Source: Actinomycetes bacterium (GTDB lineage Bacteria > Actinomycetota > Actinomycetes > Actinomycetales > Micrococcaceae). Taken from it: 37,583 bases of DNA. Numbering within the stretch: the stretch's first letter is position 1; the number at the start of each line of letters is the position of its first letter. The notes under the pieces were generated by a model that was not told where the DNA came from, searched no databases, and worked only from the letters and a program-made list of their open reading frames with translations. Where the stretch lies: assembly GCA_023426375.1 (NCBI GenBank), contig JAFAAV010000044.1:1-37583 (forward strand). The letters run 5' to 3'. Shown here piece after piece: positions 8,332-17,125 of the stretch. Both the position numbers and the translations under genes were made by a program.

Positions 8332-8422
8332 GAGTTGTCGACTGCTTGCGGTTGGCGCTGAGCGACAATCTGCCACTTTCATGTTTAAGCATGCAAATGA
8401 CGTTTCTACTAGTCGACAGCTC
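8332..8422. repeat. Spaced 12-nt inverted repeat upstream of the island genes
   Basis: GAGTTGTCGACT (8332-8343) is inverted at AGTCGACAGCTC (8411-8422) with one mismatch, 67 nt apart. The 307-bp stretch between trmB and the leader ORF at 8516 therefore holds two nested-style inverted repeats and no convincing gene; it is also visibly more A/T-rich than its surroundings. A promoter for the island must lie here, but I could not fix its boxes. Confidence 0.5.
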
Positions 8423-8515
8423 GTAACAATAGGGTTTACAGGTCTCTTTTCGGCTTTTGCTTCCCCAAACCCTTGATCCTCGTGGGCTCTACCGCCCACA
8501 CTCACTGGAGAAGAC

Positions 8516-8566
8516 ATGAGTGGGGCGATCATGCAGGTCAGGGGGCAATATGGGGGAAGACTCTAA
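8516..8566 (+). CDS. Possible 16-codon leader ORF overlapping the membrane-protein start
   Basis: An ATG with a good ribosome-binding site (GGAGAAG, 8507-8513) opens a 16-codon frame that ends at TAA 8564-8566, inside the first codons of the next gene in another frame. The main gene's own ATG (8550) has only an AGGGGG site. The arrangement could couple translation of the membrane protein to the leader. It may also be accidental, with GTG 8520 being the true start of the main gene. Confidence 0.3.
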   Translation: MSGAIMQVRGQYGGRL

Positions 8567-9326
8567 TACGATTGCCACCTCGACCCATCCAGGTCAGTGG
8601 CGAAGAAGAACCATAGACACCATCGGAGTCCTCGGTGCTCTTGTGGGGCTGATTACCGGTGTTCCCAAGATTCCCGAAGTCTTTGGATATTCCGGGTGGA
8701 ACTTACTCCCTGATTCCCCGCCCATTCTCAATCTGTTGTCTCTTGTTCTGCTACTTTCCGCATGCGCTTGTCTGTTCGTTCATCACAGACAGAAACGACA
8801 ACCCGGGAGTGCACGTACCAGGAGATTTCTCATCGCGTTCATCTTCTTATTCGTGGTTGGCATCTTTCTCGCGGCCGTATCCCTGTTCTGGCCCCCACCA
8901 TCAGGCGGCAATTCGAGTGATGAGCGGACATTCATGGAGAGCGTCCGACCGGTTCCGGAGAGATATCAGGTTCAGCGTGACGGCAGCACCGCAACCGTCA
9001 GTGGCGTAGAGATGCAGGCGAAGTCCTGCCCCCAGGAGTCCTCCTCGTTTGCCATTCCTGCGCTTGAGCAGGGCGACAGAGTGAGCTTCTCCCTCAAGGG
9101 GTATCCCGGTGATAGTGCATCCGGATCCTATGCAGTCATCGCCCAGGGTGCAGGAATATCAGAAAACTACCGAATATCTGATGGCGCGATTCAGCGAATT
9201 CAAGCGACCGCAAGGGAAAACGGCGAATTGAACATCACTATTATCGCGCAGCATCGTCCAGAACTGGGTTCTTCTTGCGATGCGACCAATGAAGTTCTGG
9301 CGATAGACAACGCGGTACTCAATTAG
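8550..9326 (+). CDS. Unrecognised three-helix membrane protein with an extracytoplasmic domain
   Basis: I do not recognise this family. The 258-aa product (268 aa if GTG 8520 is used) has a short hydrophilic N-terminus, a first hydrophobic helix (IGVLGALVGLITGV), a second (ILNLLSLVLLLSACACLFV), a basic loop, a third (FLIAFIFLFVVGIFLAAVSLF), and then about 145 residues likely outside the cell. That domain is rich in beta-forming residues, has two cysteines (in KSCPQ and SSCDAT) that could form a disulfide, and ends in LAIDNAVLN. Its layout vaguely resembles the last domain of the lipoprotein encoded 32 nt downstream. The coding region uses AGA, ATA and AAT codons (for example an AGA-AGA pair at the WRRRTI segment) that are rare nearby, suggesting acquisition. 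It is probably co-transcribed with the PASTA lipoprotein. Function unknown. Confidence 0.75.
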   Translation: MGEDSNTIATSTHPGQWRRRTIDTIGVLGALVGLITGVPKIPEVFGYSGWNLLPDSPPILNLLSLVLLLSACACLFVHHRQKRQPGSARTRRFLIAFIFLFVVGIFLAAVSLFWPPPSGGNSSDERTFMESVRPVPERYQVQRDGSTATVSGVEMQAKSCPQESSSFAIPALEQGDRVSFSLKGYPGDSASGSYAVIAQGAGISENYRISDGAIQRIQATARENGELNITIIAQHRPELGSSCDATNEVLAIDNAVLN

Positions 9327-9358
9327 TAAACCCCACCCCTCACCCATAGGAGCTACAG

Positions 9359-10414
9359 ATGCGTTCACGTTCGACGGCCGGTGCCGGCCTGGCCCTAGCT
9401 TGTTTGCTCGCGCTAACCGCTTGCGGGGGCGGTGGCTCATCCGACGATTCCGGTAACGAACCTGCGGCAGTCGAGTCCATTACTGAAGCTGCCACTGCGA
9501 ATGAGATTCCCGACCTAGTGGACATGGATCAGTCCACCGCAGAGGAGCGACTGACGGAGCTGGGCGTTCGATTCGATTCCAAGGTGCAATCTTCGTCCGA
9601 AGATGCTGGACAAGTGATTGCGCAGGACCCCGAGGAAGGCACCCCGATCGAAGGCGATGGCCCTCAGGTGACGCTCACGGTCGCAGGGGACCCGCCGGCC
9701 GTTCCCAATGTCATGGGTTCTTCCGTTGATGATGCCCGCAGAGACCTTGAAAATCTTGGATTCACCGTTGAAGAAACGGATGTCTTCGCTCCGGAAGCTT
9801 CCAACGGCGAGGTTGTGGGACAGGATCCCGACGCAGGTGACCAAAATGCAGCCACAGTGACCCTGGAAGTGGCGCGGCCGCCACAGACCATGCCGTTCAA
9901 GGACACGAAACCCATCACATCCGGTGGATCATCCGGCCCCCAGACGGAAAGTGCGGAAATCGGCAACGTGGAATATGCCGAAGCTTGGGTGCTCGAGTCC
10001 TACAGTTCGTTCAGTAGGTCGTCGAACGAGTTTGGCGTCAATCTCGCTGGGGATTACAGCGAGGTGGAGGGAAAACTCGGCATCAATACGTCCATGAGCG
10101 ATACTTCCTGCAAGGCCACAGTGACGTTCTCGAATGAGCAGGGTAGACCGCTGGGAGAAAATACATACAACGTTACGTTTTCGAACCCGGTGGATGTGAA
10201 GTTCTCCGTAGCTGACGTGATTCGACTCAATATCGACGCCCGCCTGAACTCGGACCAGGGCGATTGCAGTTTAGTGTTCGGCGACTTCCAGGCGACTGGG
10301 CTGAAGGAAAGTTCGTCTGATTCCTCGTCGTCCGCTGGCCCCTCGCCGAGCGCTTCCGAGGAACCGAGCGAACCTGCCTCCCCGGAGAGCACTTCCTCCC
10401 CCAGCAGCGAGTGA
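9359..10414 (+). CDS. Lipoprotein with two PASTA repeats and a beta-rich C-terminal domain
   Basis: A 351-aa secreted lipoprotein. A short signal sequence ends in the lipobox LTAC with Cys22 as the expected lipidation site, followed by a Gly/Ser/Asp linker. Two PASTA-type repeats follow (about residues 49-111, beginning EIPDLVDMDQSTAEERL, and 112-172, beginning AVPNVMGSSVDDARRDL), each with the helix-then-QDP pattern of the family. Residues about 200-325 form a beta-rich domain (EFGVNLAGDYSEVEGKLGI...IRLNIDARL...GDFQATGL) that reminds me of the NPCBM carbohydrate-binding module; that is a guess. The end is a Ser/Pro/Glu low-complexity tail. PASTA repeats usually bind peptidoglycan fragments on PknB-type kinases or PBPs, but no kinase or transpeptidase domain is attached here. 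AGGAGC precedes the ATG by seven nucleotides. Confidence 0.82.
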   Translation: MRSRSTAGAGLALACLLALTACGGGGSSDDSGNEPAAVESITEAATANEIPDLVDMDQSTAEERLTELGVRFDSKVQSSSEDAGQVIAQDPEEGTPIEGDGPQVTLTVAGDPPAVPNVMGSSVDDARRDLENLGFTVEETDVFAPEASNGEVVGQDPDAGDQNAATVTLEVARPPQTMPFKDTKPITSGGSSGPQTESAEIGNVEYAEAWVLESYSSFSRSSNEFGVNLAGDYSEVEGKLGINTSMSDTSCKATVTFSNEQGRPLGENTYNVTFSNPVDVKFSVADVIRLNIDARLNSDQGDCSLVFGDFQATGLKESSSDSSSSAGPSPSASEEPSEPASPESTSSPSSE

Positions 10415-10435
10415 TTCAGTCACGGAGCAACATCT

Positions 10436-10454
10436 GGGGTGCCGCTAGCACCCC
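10436..10454 (+). terminator. Small hairpin after the PASTA lipoprotein gene
   Basis: GGGGTGC (10436-10442) pairs with GCACCCC (10448-10454) around a CGCTA loop, 21 nt after the stop. There is no T-tract, so it is only a weak terminator candidate; the larger hairpin at 10463-10518 follows directly. Confidence 0.4.
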
Positions 10455-10462
10455 CCCACCAC

Positions 10463-10518
10463 CTGAGGGGCCGTTAGAACCTTCTCGCAAGTAGAAAAGG
10501 GTTCTAATGACCCCTCAG
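10463..10518. repeat. Three-part hairpin, copy 2, after the PASTA lipoprotein gene
   Basis: An outer 8-bp stem CTGAGGGG/CCCCTCAG, a 3-nt internal loop (CCG/TGA) and an inner perfect 8-bp stem TTAGAACC/GGTTCTAA enclose an 18-nt loop. Architecture, loop length and the GAACCTT/GGGTTC core match copy 1 at 8247-8306, while the outer stems differ in sequence but pair in both, which looks like conserved structure. The rest of the gap up to 10658 shows nothing else I can name. Confidence 0.7.
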
Positions 10519-10658
10519 CTGTAGTCCACGGCCCTGCCGCCACCTCACGCGCAGCCCCGGACACACAACACCGCACCCCGGCACACAAATGTGGGGAAAA
10601 GTGGTTGGCCACCCTAACCTGGAAAGGTTGCTGACCGACTACCCCCGCAGGAGTCCCC

Positions 10659-12629
10659 GTGTCTTCCAGTAGTAAGCGACCGCCCAATCCGGCTGAGGCT
10701 GATCCTTCACCGCCACAGGTGGATATACGAAAGCCTGTGAGCCGCATGGATGCCACGCGGTCGTTTCTGAGCGAGATCAGCTACCCCCACAACATTCACC
10801 CGGCACTGGTGCCCGGTGTATCTGTGGATGATCAGAAGGTCCGCTACGGCGTGGACAAGCTGGTGGTGGGCGTGGCCGGTGCGTTGATCATCGGATTCAT
10901 CATCTGGGGCATCGTGGCCACCGAGTCACTCACTGCGGCGTCCACCGCCGCCCTGAACTGGACCATGGTGAACATGGGCTGGGTCTTCAATGTGCTTGCC
11001 ATCGGCCTGCTGTTCTACCTGCTGTACGTGGCGCTTTCGAAGTACGGCCGCATCCCGCTGGGCCTGGACAACGACAAGCCCGAGTACTCCACCGCGTCCT
11101 GGGCGGCCATGTTGTTCGCCGCGGGTATCGGTATCGGCATCATCTTCTTCGGCCCGTTCGAGCCGATGACCTACTTCCTGTCCCCGCGCCCCGGATCCGC
11201 TGACCCGGCAACGGTGGACGCCATGACCAAGGCCGCCGCTCAGGCTGCTCTGCACTGGGGTCTCAACGCGTGGGCTATTTACGGTCTGGTGGGCGTGGCC
11301 GTGGCGTACGCGTCCTACCGACGCGGTCGTGTGCCTCTCATGAGCTCCGTGTTCGCCCCGTTCTTCCGCAACGGCAACACGGACAACACCGCGGGCAAGA
11401 TCATCGACATGCTCGCCATCGTGGCCACGCTCTTCGGCACCGCCGCATCCCTGGGTATCGGCGCGCTGCAGATCGGCCGCGGCGTCGAAATCTTCGCGGG
11501 TCTGGGCCCCACAGGTAACGGCGTGGCCCTCATCATCATTGCCGTGCTGACCGCAGGCTTCATCGCCTCCGCGGTGTCCGGCGTGGCCAAGGGCATCCGC
11601 TGGCTGTCCAACATCAACATGGTGCTGGCCGTGGGCCTGGCCCTGTTCTTCTTCATCGTGGGCCCCACCGCATTCCTGCTGAACTTCATCCCGTCCGTGG
11701 TGGTCACGTATTTCGGTGAACTGCCCAACATGCTCTCCGCTTCCATGGCCGACGGTGAGGACATGCAAGCGTTCCTCTCCTCCTGGACCACGTTCTACTG
11801 GGCTTGGTGGGTGTCATGGGCACCGTTCGTTGGCGTGTTCGTGGCCAAGATTTCCCGCGGCCGCACGATTCGTCAGTTCATCCTGGGCGTGCTGTTGATC
11901 CCCTCGTCCATCGTGGTCCTCGCGTTCACCGTGTTGGGTGGCACCGCGATCCGCCAGCAAATGGAATCCAACGCGATCGCTCCTGATGGCACCGCCGCAA
12001 CCCTGCCCGCCCCCGAAGAGATCTTCTTCGTAGTCCTGGACGGCCTGCCCGGCGCAGGAATCATGGCGGGCATCGTGGTGCTCATGCTCGCGATCTTCTT
12101 CATCACCACCGCAGACTCCGCATCGGTGGTGGCATCGCAGATGTCCCAGCGCGGTAACCCCGAGCCCAGGAAGACCGTCACGGTGTTCTGGGGTCTGTGC
12201 ATGGCGGGCATCGCCGTGGTCATGCTGCTGGTGGGCGGTCAGAACGCCCTCACCGGCCTGCAGAACATGATCACCGTGACCGCCTTGCCGTTCACCGTGA
12301 TCATGTTCGGCATGGTCGTGGCCTTCCACAAGGACCTGCGCCGCGACCCCATGATCATTCGCGAGAAATACTCCCGCTGGGCCATCGACAAGTCCGTGCG
12401 CCACGGCATCGACGAGTACGGCGATGATTTCACGCTGGCCATCGAGCGCGCCTCCGGTGACAAGAGTAAGTGGGCCGCGGGCGCGGACTTCGACTCGACC
12501 GCTCCCGAGGTCACCGACTGGTATCAGCGCACCGACGAGGACGGCAATCCCGTCCCGTACAACTACGAGACCGGCGAGTACACCGAACCGAACGACGTCG
12601 TCGATTCCAAGGACCGCTCCGGAAAGTAG
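10659..12629 (+). CDS. BCCT-family betaine/carnitine/choline-type transporter (copy 1)
   Basis: A 656-aa membrane protein of the betaine-choline-carnitine transporter family, expected to take up a quaternary ammonium compatible solute. The family core is clear: the glycine-rich helix AAGIGIGIIFFGPFEPMTYF, HWGLNAWAIYGLVGVAVAY, GTAASLGIGALQI, the signature TFYWAWWVSWAPFVG followed by ISRGRTIRQF, and TTADSASVV. About 60 residues precede helix 1 and about 100 hydrophilic, mostly acidic residues follow helix 12, ending in a DFDS...VTDWYQRTDEDG segment shared with copy 2. The glycine motif reads GIGIG, where the sodium-coupled BetP has GMGIG. The GTG start follows GCAGGAG (10647-10653) by five nucleotides. 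It ends at a strong terminator shared with hspR. Substrate not determinable. Confidence 0.92.
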   Translation: MSSSSKRPPNPAEADPSPPQVDIRKPVSRMDATRSFLSEISYPHNIHPALVPGVSVDDQKVRYGVDKLVVGVAGALIIGFIIWGIVATESLTAASTAALNWTMVNMGWVFNVLAIGLLFYLLYVALSKYGRIPLGLDNDKPEYSTASWAAMLFAAGIGIGIIFFGPFEPMTYFLSPRPGSADPATVDAMTKAAAQAALHWGLNAWAIYGLVGVAVAYASYRRGRVPLMSSVFAPFFRNGNTDNTAGKIIDMLAIVATLFGTAASLGIGALQIGRGVEIFAGLGPTGNGVALIIIAVLTAGFIASAVSGVAKGIRWLSNINMVLAVGLALFFFIVGPTAFLLNFIPSVVVTYFGELPNMLSASMADGEDMQAFLSSWTTFYWAWWVSWAPFVGVFVAKISRGRTIRQFILGVLLIPSSIVVLAFTVLGGTAIRQQMESNAIAPDGTAATLPAPEEIFFVVLDGLPGAGIMAGIVVLMLAIFFITTADSASVVASQMSQRGNPEPRKTVTVFWGLCMAGIAVVMLLVGGQNALTGLQNMITVTALPFTVIMFGMVVAFHKDLRRDPMIIREKYSRWAIDKSVRHGIDEYGDDFTLAIERASGDKSKWAAGADFDSTAPEVTDWYQRTDEDGNPVPYNYETGEYTEPNDVVDSKDRSGK

Positions 12630-12640
12630 CCGCAACAGCA

Positions 12641-12678
12641 AAACGCGCCGGCCTCCCTTCGGGGAGACCGGCGCGTTT
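12641..12678. terminator. Bidirectional terminator between BCCT copy 1 and the dnaK operon
   Basis: AAACGCGCCGG (12641-12651) pairs with CCGGCGCGTTT (12668-12678); CTCCC/GGGAG with a TTCG tetraloop extends the stem. The plus strand runs on into TTTTT, and the minus strand ends in GTTTTGC, so it serves the transporter and the convergent hspR end. Confidence 0.93.
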
Positions 12679-12708
12679 TTCGTGCGGCGTTACGACGACG
12701 CCGCTCGG

Positions 12709-13155
12709 CTACCCACGGGCGCCGGGCACCTTGGCCGGGCGGTACAGCATGAGAGCCTGGGACACCTTGCGAGGTGTGGGACGGGTGCCGCGTGACATGC
12801 GCACCACGTCACCGGACGCACCCGCAGCGAAGATCCTGGAGGATTCACGGCGTGATTCACGTTCGCGGTCCAGTTCCTCCGACAGCTCCGTGACGCGTGA
12901 TTGCAGCGCGCGCACCTGGTTCTCCAGCTGCATGATCCGCTTGATGCCTTCCAGGGAGACGCCCTCCTGGGACAGCTCCTGGATCTGGCGCAGTTTCTCC
13001 ACGTCCAGTTGCGAGTACCGGCGGGCGCGGCCGGAGGCCCGGGACGGCGTGACCAGTCCCATGCGGTCGTACTGCCGCAGGGTCTGGGGGTGCATGTCCG
13101 CGAGCTCGGCAGCTACCGAGATCACAAAGACGGGCTGTGTGAAATCAAGTGCCAT
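12709..13155 (-). CDS. hspR: Heat-shock repressor, MerR family
   Basis: A 148-aa DNA-binding repressor. The N-terminal winged helix-turn-helix of the MerR type (VISVAAELADMHPQTLRQYDRMGLV, then RRYSQLDVEKLRQIQEL) is followed by the QEGVSLEGIKRIMQLEN segment and a coiled coil (ENQVRALQSRVTELSEELDRERESRRES), as in HspR. In actinobacteria HspR binds HAIR operators and, with DnaK as co-repressor, shuts off the dnaK operon; two such operators are visible upstream of dnaK here. I start it at ATG 13155, which follows the dnaJ stop by a single nucleotide (TGACATG) and gives the usual MALDF-like N-terminus. It is the last gene of the operon, so repression would be autoregulatory. Confidence 0.93.
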   Translation of the reverse strand: MALDFTQPVFVISVAAELADMHPQTLRQYDRMGLVTPSRASGRARRYSQLDVEKLRQIQELSQEGVSLEGIKRIMQLENQVRALQSRVTELSEELDRERESRRESSRIFAAGASGDVVRMSRGTRPTPRKVSQALMLYRPAKVPGARG

Positions 13156-13156
13156 G

Positions 13157-14191
13157 TCACTGCGCTGCCTTCTCACTCAAGCCGGCGCGCGGTTCGAAGG
13201 ACTCGGTGGCCTCCGCGAACGCGGTGACCGCCTCTTGAGCCTTCTCGTCCAACGTGTCCGGCAGATCGATCTGGACCGTGACAATCATGTTGCCGGTCTT
13301 CCCGCCGGAAGTGAACCCCTTCTCCTTGACGCGGAAGCGACGACCGGAGGACGTACCCGCGGGAATCCTCACATTCACGTGGCTCCCGTCCAGGGTGGGC
13401 ACCTCAATGGTGGCCCCCAGGGCAGCTTCGCCCACGGTTACCGGCACGGTGACCGCCACGTTCTGACCGTCACGCGTGAAGAACGGGTGGTCCTTGACCT
13501 TGATGGTCACGAACAGGTCCCCGTTGCCGCCCGGGCCGGAGTGCCCCTTGCCGGACACCTTGAGCCGCTGGCCGTCCTTGACGCCCTGCGGCACGCGCAC
13601 CGTGGTGGATTGGCCGTTGCCCCGGCGCAGCTTCACGGTGGTGCCGTTGTACGCCGAGCGCAGCGGGACGGTCGTGGTCGTGTGGATGTCCTCGCCCTTG
13701 GCGGGCGGGCCTTGGAACCCACCGTAGCCACCGGCACCGCCGAACCCTCCGGGCGTTCCGGTGCCGAACCGGGTTCCGCCACCTTGCCCGCCGAACTGCG
13801 CGAACAAGTCCTCGAACCCTGGTCCGCCGGAGGTCGAGTAGCTCGTGCGACGGCCACCGCCGCCTCCACCACCGAACATTCCGCCGAACAAGTCCTCGAA
13901 GCTCGCACCTCCCGATGCGCCCCCGCCGGGTGCACCCGCACTGAAGCGAGCGCCGGAGCCCATGGCGCGGATCGCGTCGTACTGTTCACGTTCTTCGGGG
14001 TCGGACAGCACCGAATTGGCCTCGGTGATGTCCTTGAATTTCTTCTCCGCGGCAGCATCACCGGCATTCTGGTCCGGGTGATACTTGCGGGCCAGCTTGC
14101 GATAGGCCTTCTTGATATCGGCCTGGGATGCGTCCTTGGAGACGCCCAGGATGCTGTAGAAATCCTTATCGATCCAGTCCTGACTGGCCAT
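13157..14191 (-). CDS. dnaJ: DnaJ-type Hsp40 co-chaperone without zinc finger
   Basis: A 344-aa class II (CbpA-like) J-protein that delivers clients to DnaK and stimulates its ATPase. The J-domain occupies about residues 9-75 (DFYSILGVSKDAS, the HPD motif in RKYHPDQN, EREQYDAI), followed by a long Gly/Phe-rich linker (about 80-165) containing runs of glycine and the repeated FEDLF motif. The C-terminal substrate-binding region (about 165-330) has PQGVKDGQRLKVSGKG, GDLFVTIKVKDHPFFTRDG and IPAGTSSGRRFRVKEKG. No CXXCXGXG zinc-binding repeats are present. AGGAGG precedes the ATG by five nucleotides. A 91-bp gap with a perfect 16-bp hairpin separates it from grpE. Confidence 0.94.
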   Translation of the reverse strand: MASQDWIDKDFYSILGVSKDASQADIKKAYRKLARKYHPDQNAGDAAAEKKFKDITEANSVLSDPEEREQYDAIRAMGSGARFSAGAPGGGASGGASFEDLFGGMFGGGGGGGRRTSYSTSGGPGFEDLFAQFGGQGGGTRFGTGTPGGFGGAGGYGGFQGPPAKGEDIHTTTTVPLRSAYNGTTVKLRRGNGQSTTVRVPQGVKDGQRLKVSGKGHSGPGGNGDLFVTIKVKDHPFFTRDGQNVAVTVPVTVGEAALGATIEVPTLDGSHVNVRIPAGTSSGRRFRVKEKGFTSGGKTGNMIVTVQIDLPDTLDEKAQEAVTAFAEATESFEPRAGLSEKAAQ

Positions 14192-14230
14192 GACGCCTCC
14201 TTTCCTTTAGAAGTTTCTGATCATTCAGTC

Positions 14231-14270
14231 GATTCAGGGCGGGTCTCGTCATGAAGACCCGCCCTGAATC
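14231..14270 (-). other. Perfect 16-bp intra-operon hairpin between grpE and dnaJ
   Basis: GATTCAGGGCGGGTCT (14231-14246) pairs with AGACCCGCCCTGAATC (14255-14270) around an 8-nt loop. No T-tract follows it on the minus strand, the direction of transcription. It may slow RNA decay of dnaK-grpE, be an RNase processing site, or partially terminate before dnaJ-hspR. Confidence 0.75.
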
Positions 14271-14282
14271 ACTCAACTCAAT

Positions 14283-14918
14283 TTACGGCTGCGCCGCAAC
14301 GGCTACCTGTGCGGCGCGAACCACACGGCCACCGATCTTGAAGCCGGATCGCAGCACCATCGACACGTGGTCGGGTTCCACCTCATCGGTGGGCTGCTGC
14401 AGAACGGCCTCGTGCACGTTGGGATCGAAGACCGCCCCCACCTCGCCGAGTCGCTCCAACCCCTGACGGGTCAGTGTCTCCTCAAGCTTGGTGGCAATGG
14501 CAGCGAACGGTCCGTCCGTGAGGTCGCCGGCCTTGCGAGCGGCTTCGATGTCGTCCAGAACCGGGAGCAGCGCGGTGATCATGTCCGCGGACACGAAGTC
14601 CCGCAGCTGTTCCTTCTCGCGTGCGGTGCGGTTCTTGAAGTTCACGAACTCCGCTTGCAACCGACGCAGGTCCTCGAGACGCTCGTTGGCCAGTCGCTCC
14701 GCAGCGTTCTCGCCTTCCGGAGCGGTCTCCTCGGAGGTCGACGACGCCGCGTCGGCGGCTTCCACGCCCTCGGACTGCGGGGTGCCGAGGATGTCGTCCA
14801 CGGTCAACCCCGGTTCGCCCTGGGACTGCGGTTCGCCGGACGGGTTCTGAGCGGGCTGCTCCGGGTCCTCCTCCGGCACGGACTGGCCGTGGCCCTTGGT
14901 GTTCTCGGAATCGCTCAT
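14283..14918 (-). CDS. grpE: GrpE nucleotide-exchange factor for DnaK
   Basis: A 211-aa cytoplasmic factor that releases ADP from DnaK. The first 75 residues are acidic, Gln/Pro-rich and disordered-looking; the long helix follows (LANERLEDLRRLQAEFVNFKNRT), then the four-helix-bundle segment (ADMITALLPVLDDIEAARKAG) and the beta-wing (VFDPNVHEAVLQQPTDEV...VLRSGFKIGGRVVRAAQVAVA), matching the GrpE pattern. ATG 14918 lies two nucleotides after the dnaK stop, with GGAAAGAAG as ribosome-binding site at the end of dnaK; the overlapping GTG two codons upstream is less likely. Length is normal for an actinobacterial GrpE. Confidence 0.95.
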   Translation of the reverse strand: MSDSENTKGHGQSVPEEDPEQPAQNPSGEPQSQGEPGLTVDDILGTPQSEGVEAADAASSTSEETAPEGENAAERLANERLEDLRRLQAEFVNFKNRTAREKEQLRDFVSADMITALLPVLDDIEAARKAGDLTDGPFAAIATKLEETLTRQGLERLGEVGAVFDPNVHEAVLQQPTDEVEPDHVSMVLRSGFKIGGRVVRAAQVAVAAQP

Positions 14919-14920
14919 GC

Positions 14921-16786
<1,866 letters not shown>

Positions 16787-16855
16787 TGAATGTCCTTTCC
16801 TTGACTGTGTTGCACCGAGTTGGCCGCACGAGCGGCGCTCACTCGGAAGATCAAA

Positions 16856-16876
16856 CTTGAGCTTTCGTGACTCAAG
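16856..16876 (-). promoter_or_regulatory. HAIR operator 1 (HspR-binding site) upstream of dnaK
   Basis: CTTGAGC-N7-ACTCAAG matches the HAIR consensus CTTGAGT-N7-ACTCAAG at 13 of 14 fixed positions. It covers the expected -10 position of the dnaK promoter (about 16874-16879), so HspR bound here would block RNA polymerase. Confidence 0.85.
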
Positions 16877-16896
16877 TCTGCCACGTGAGCGTCAGA

Positions 16897-16902
16897 TGTC
16901 AA
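16897..16902 (-). promoter_or_regulatory. Candidate -35 box of the dnaK promoter
   Basis: TTGACA on the minus strand is a perfect -35 hexamer lying between the two HAIR sites. Seventeen nucleotides downstream the -10 position reads AGACTT, a poor match, so the exact promoter is uncertain. Confidence 0.5.
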
Positions 16903-16907
16903 GTTAA

Positions 16908-16928
16908 GTTGAGTCTCCCCCACTCAAG
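16908..16928 (-). promoter_or_regulatory. HAIR operator 2 (HspR-binding site) upstream of dnaK
   Basis: GTTGAGT-N7-ACTCAAG matches the HAIR consensus at 13 of 14 fixed positions and sits just upstream of the TTGACA box. The centres of the two operators are 52 nt apart, about five helical turns. Confidence 0.82.
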
Positions 16929-16967
16929 GTGCCGGAGTGAACACCATCAAAGTCACATTCAGGCAGT

Positions 16968-16996
16968 CTGACTAATCACTGAGGACTCGATACAAT
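16968..16996 (+). promoter_or_regulatory. Candidate promoter of BCCT copy 2
   Basis: CTGACT (16968-16973) and TACAAT (16991-16996) are separated by 17 nt. This would give a 5' leader of about 120 nt before the TTG start at 17126. HAIR operator 2 of dnaK ends only 40 bp upstream of this -35 box, so the divergent promoters are close. Confidence 0.55.
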
Positions 16997-17125
16997 CGTG
17001 TGTTTGTGCGCGGGGATTCCTTATCGGCGCAGGCAAGGCAGCGCAGGATCCCGCCCTACAGAGGAGATGCACCCCTACTCGATTCCACGATTCATTCACT
17101 CGACGCCATGTCCAGGAGGACCGTC

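Noticed and set aside
12470..14254. 594-aa open frame on the plus strand opposite hspR and dnaJ
   Set aside because: Begins inside the BCCT gene, crosses its terminator and then runs antisense through hspR and dnaJ. No recognisable motif.
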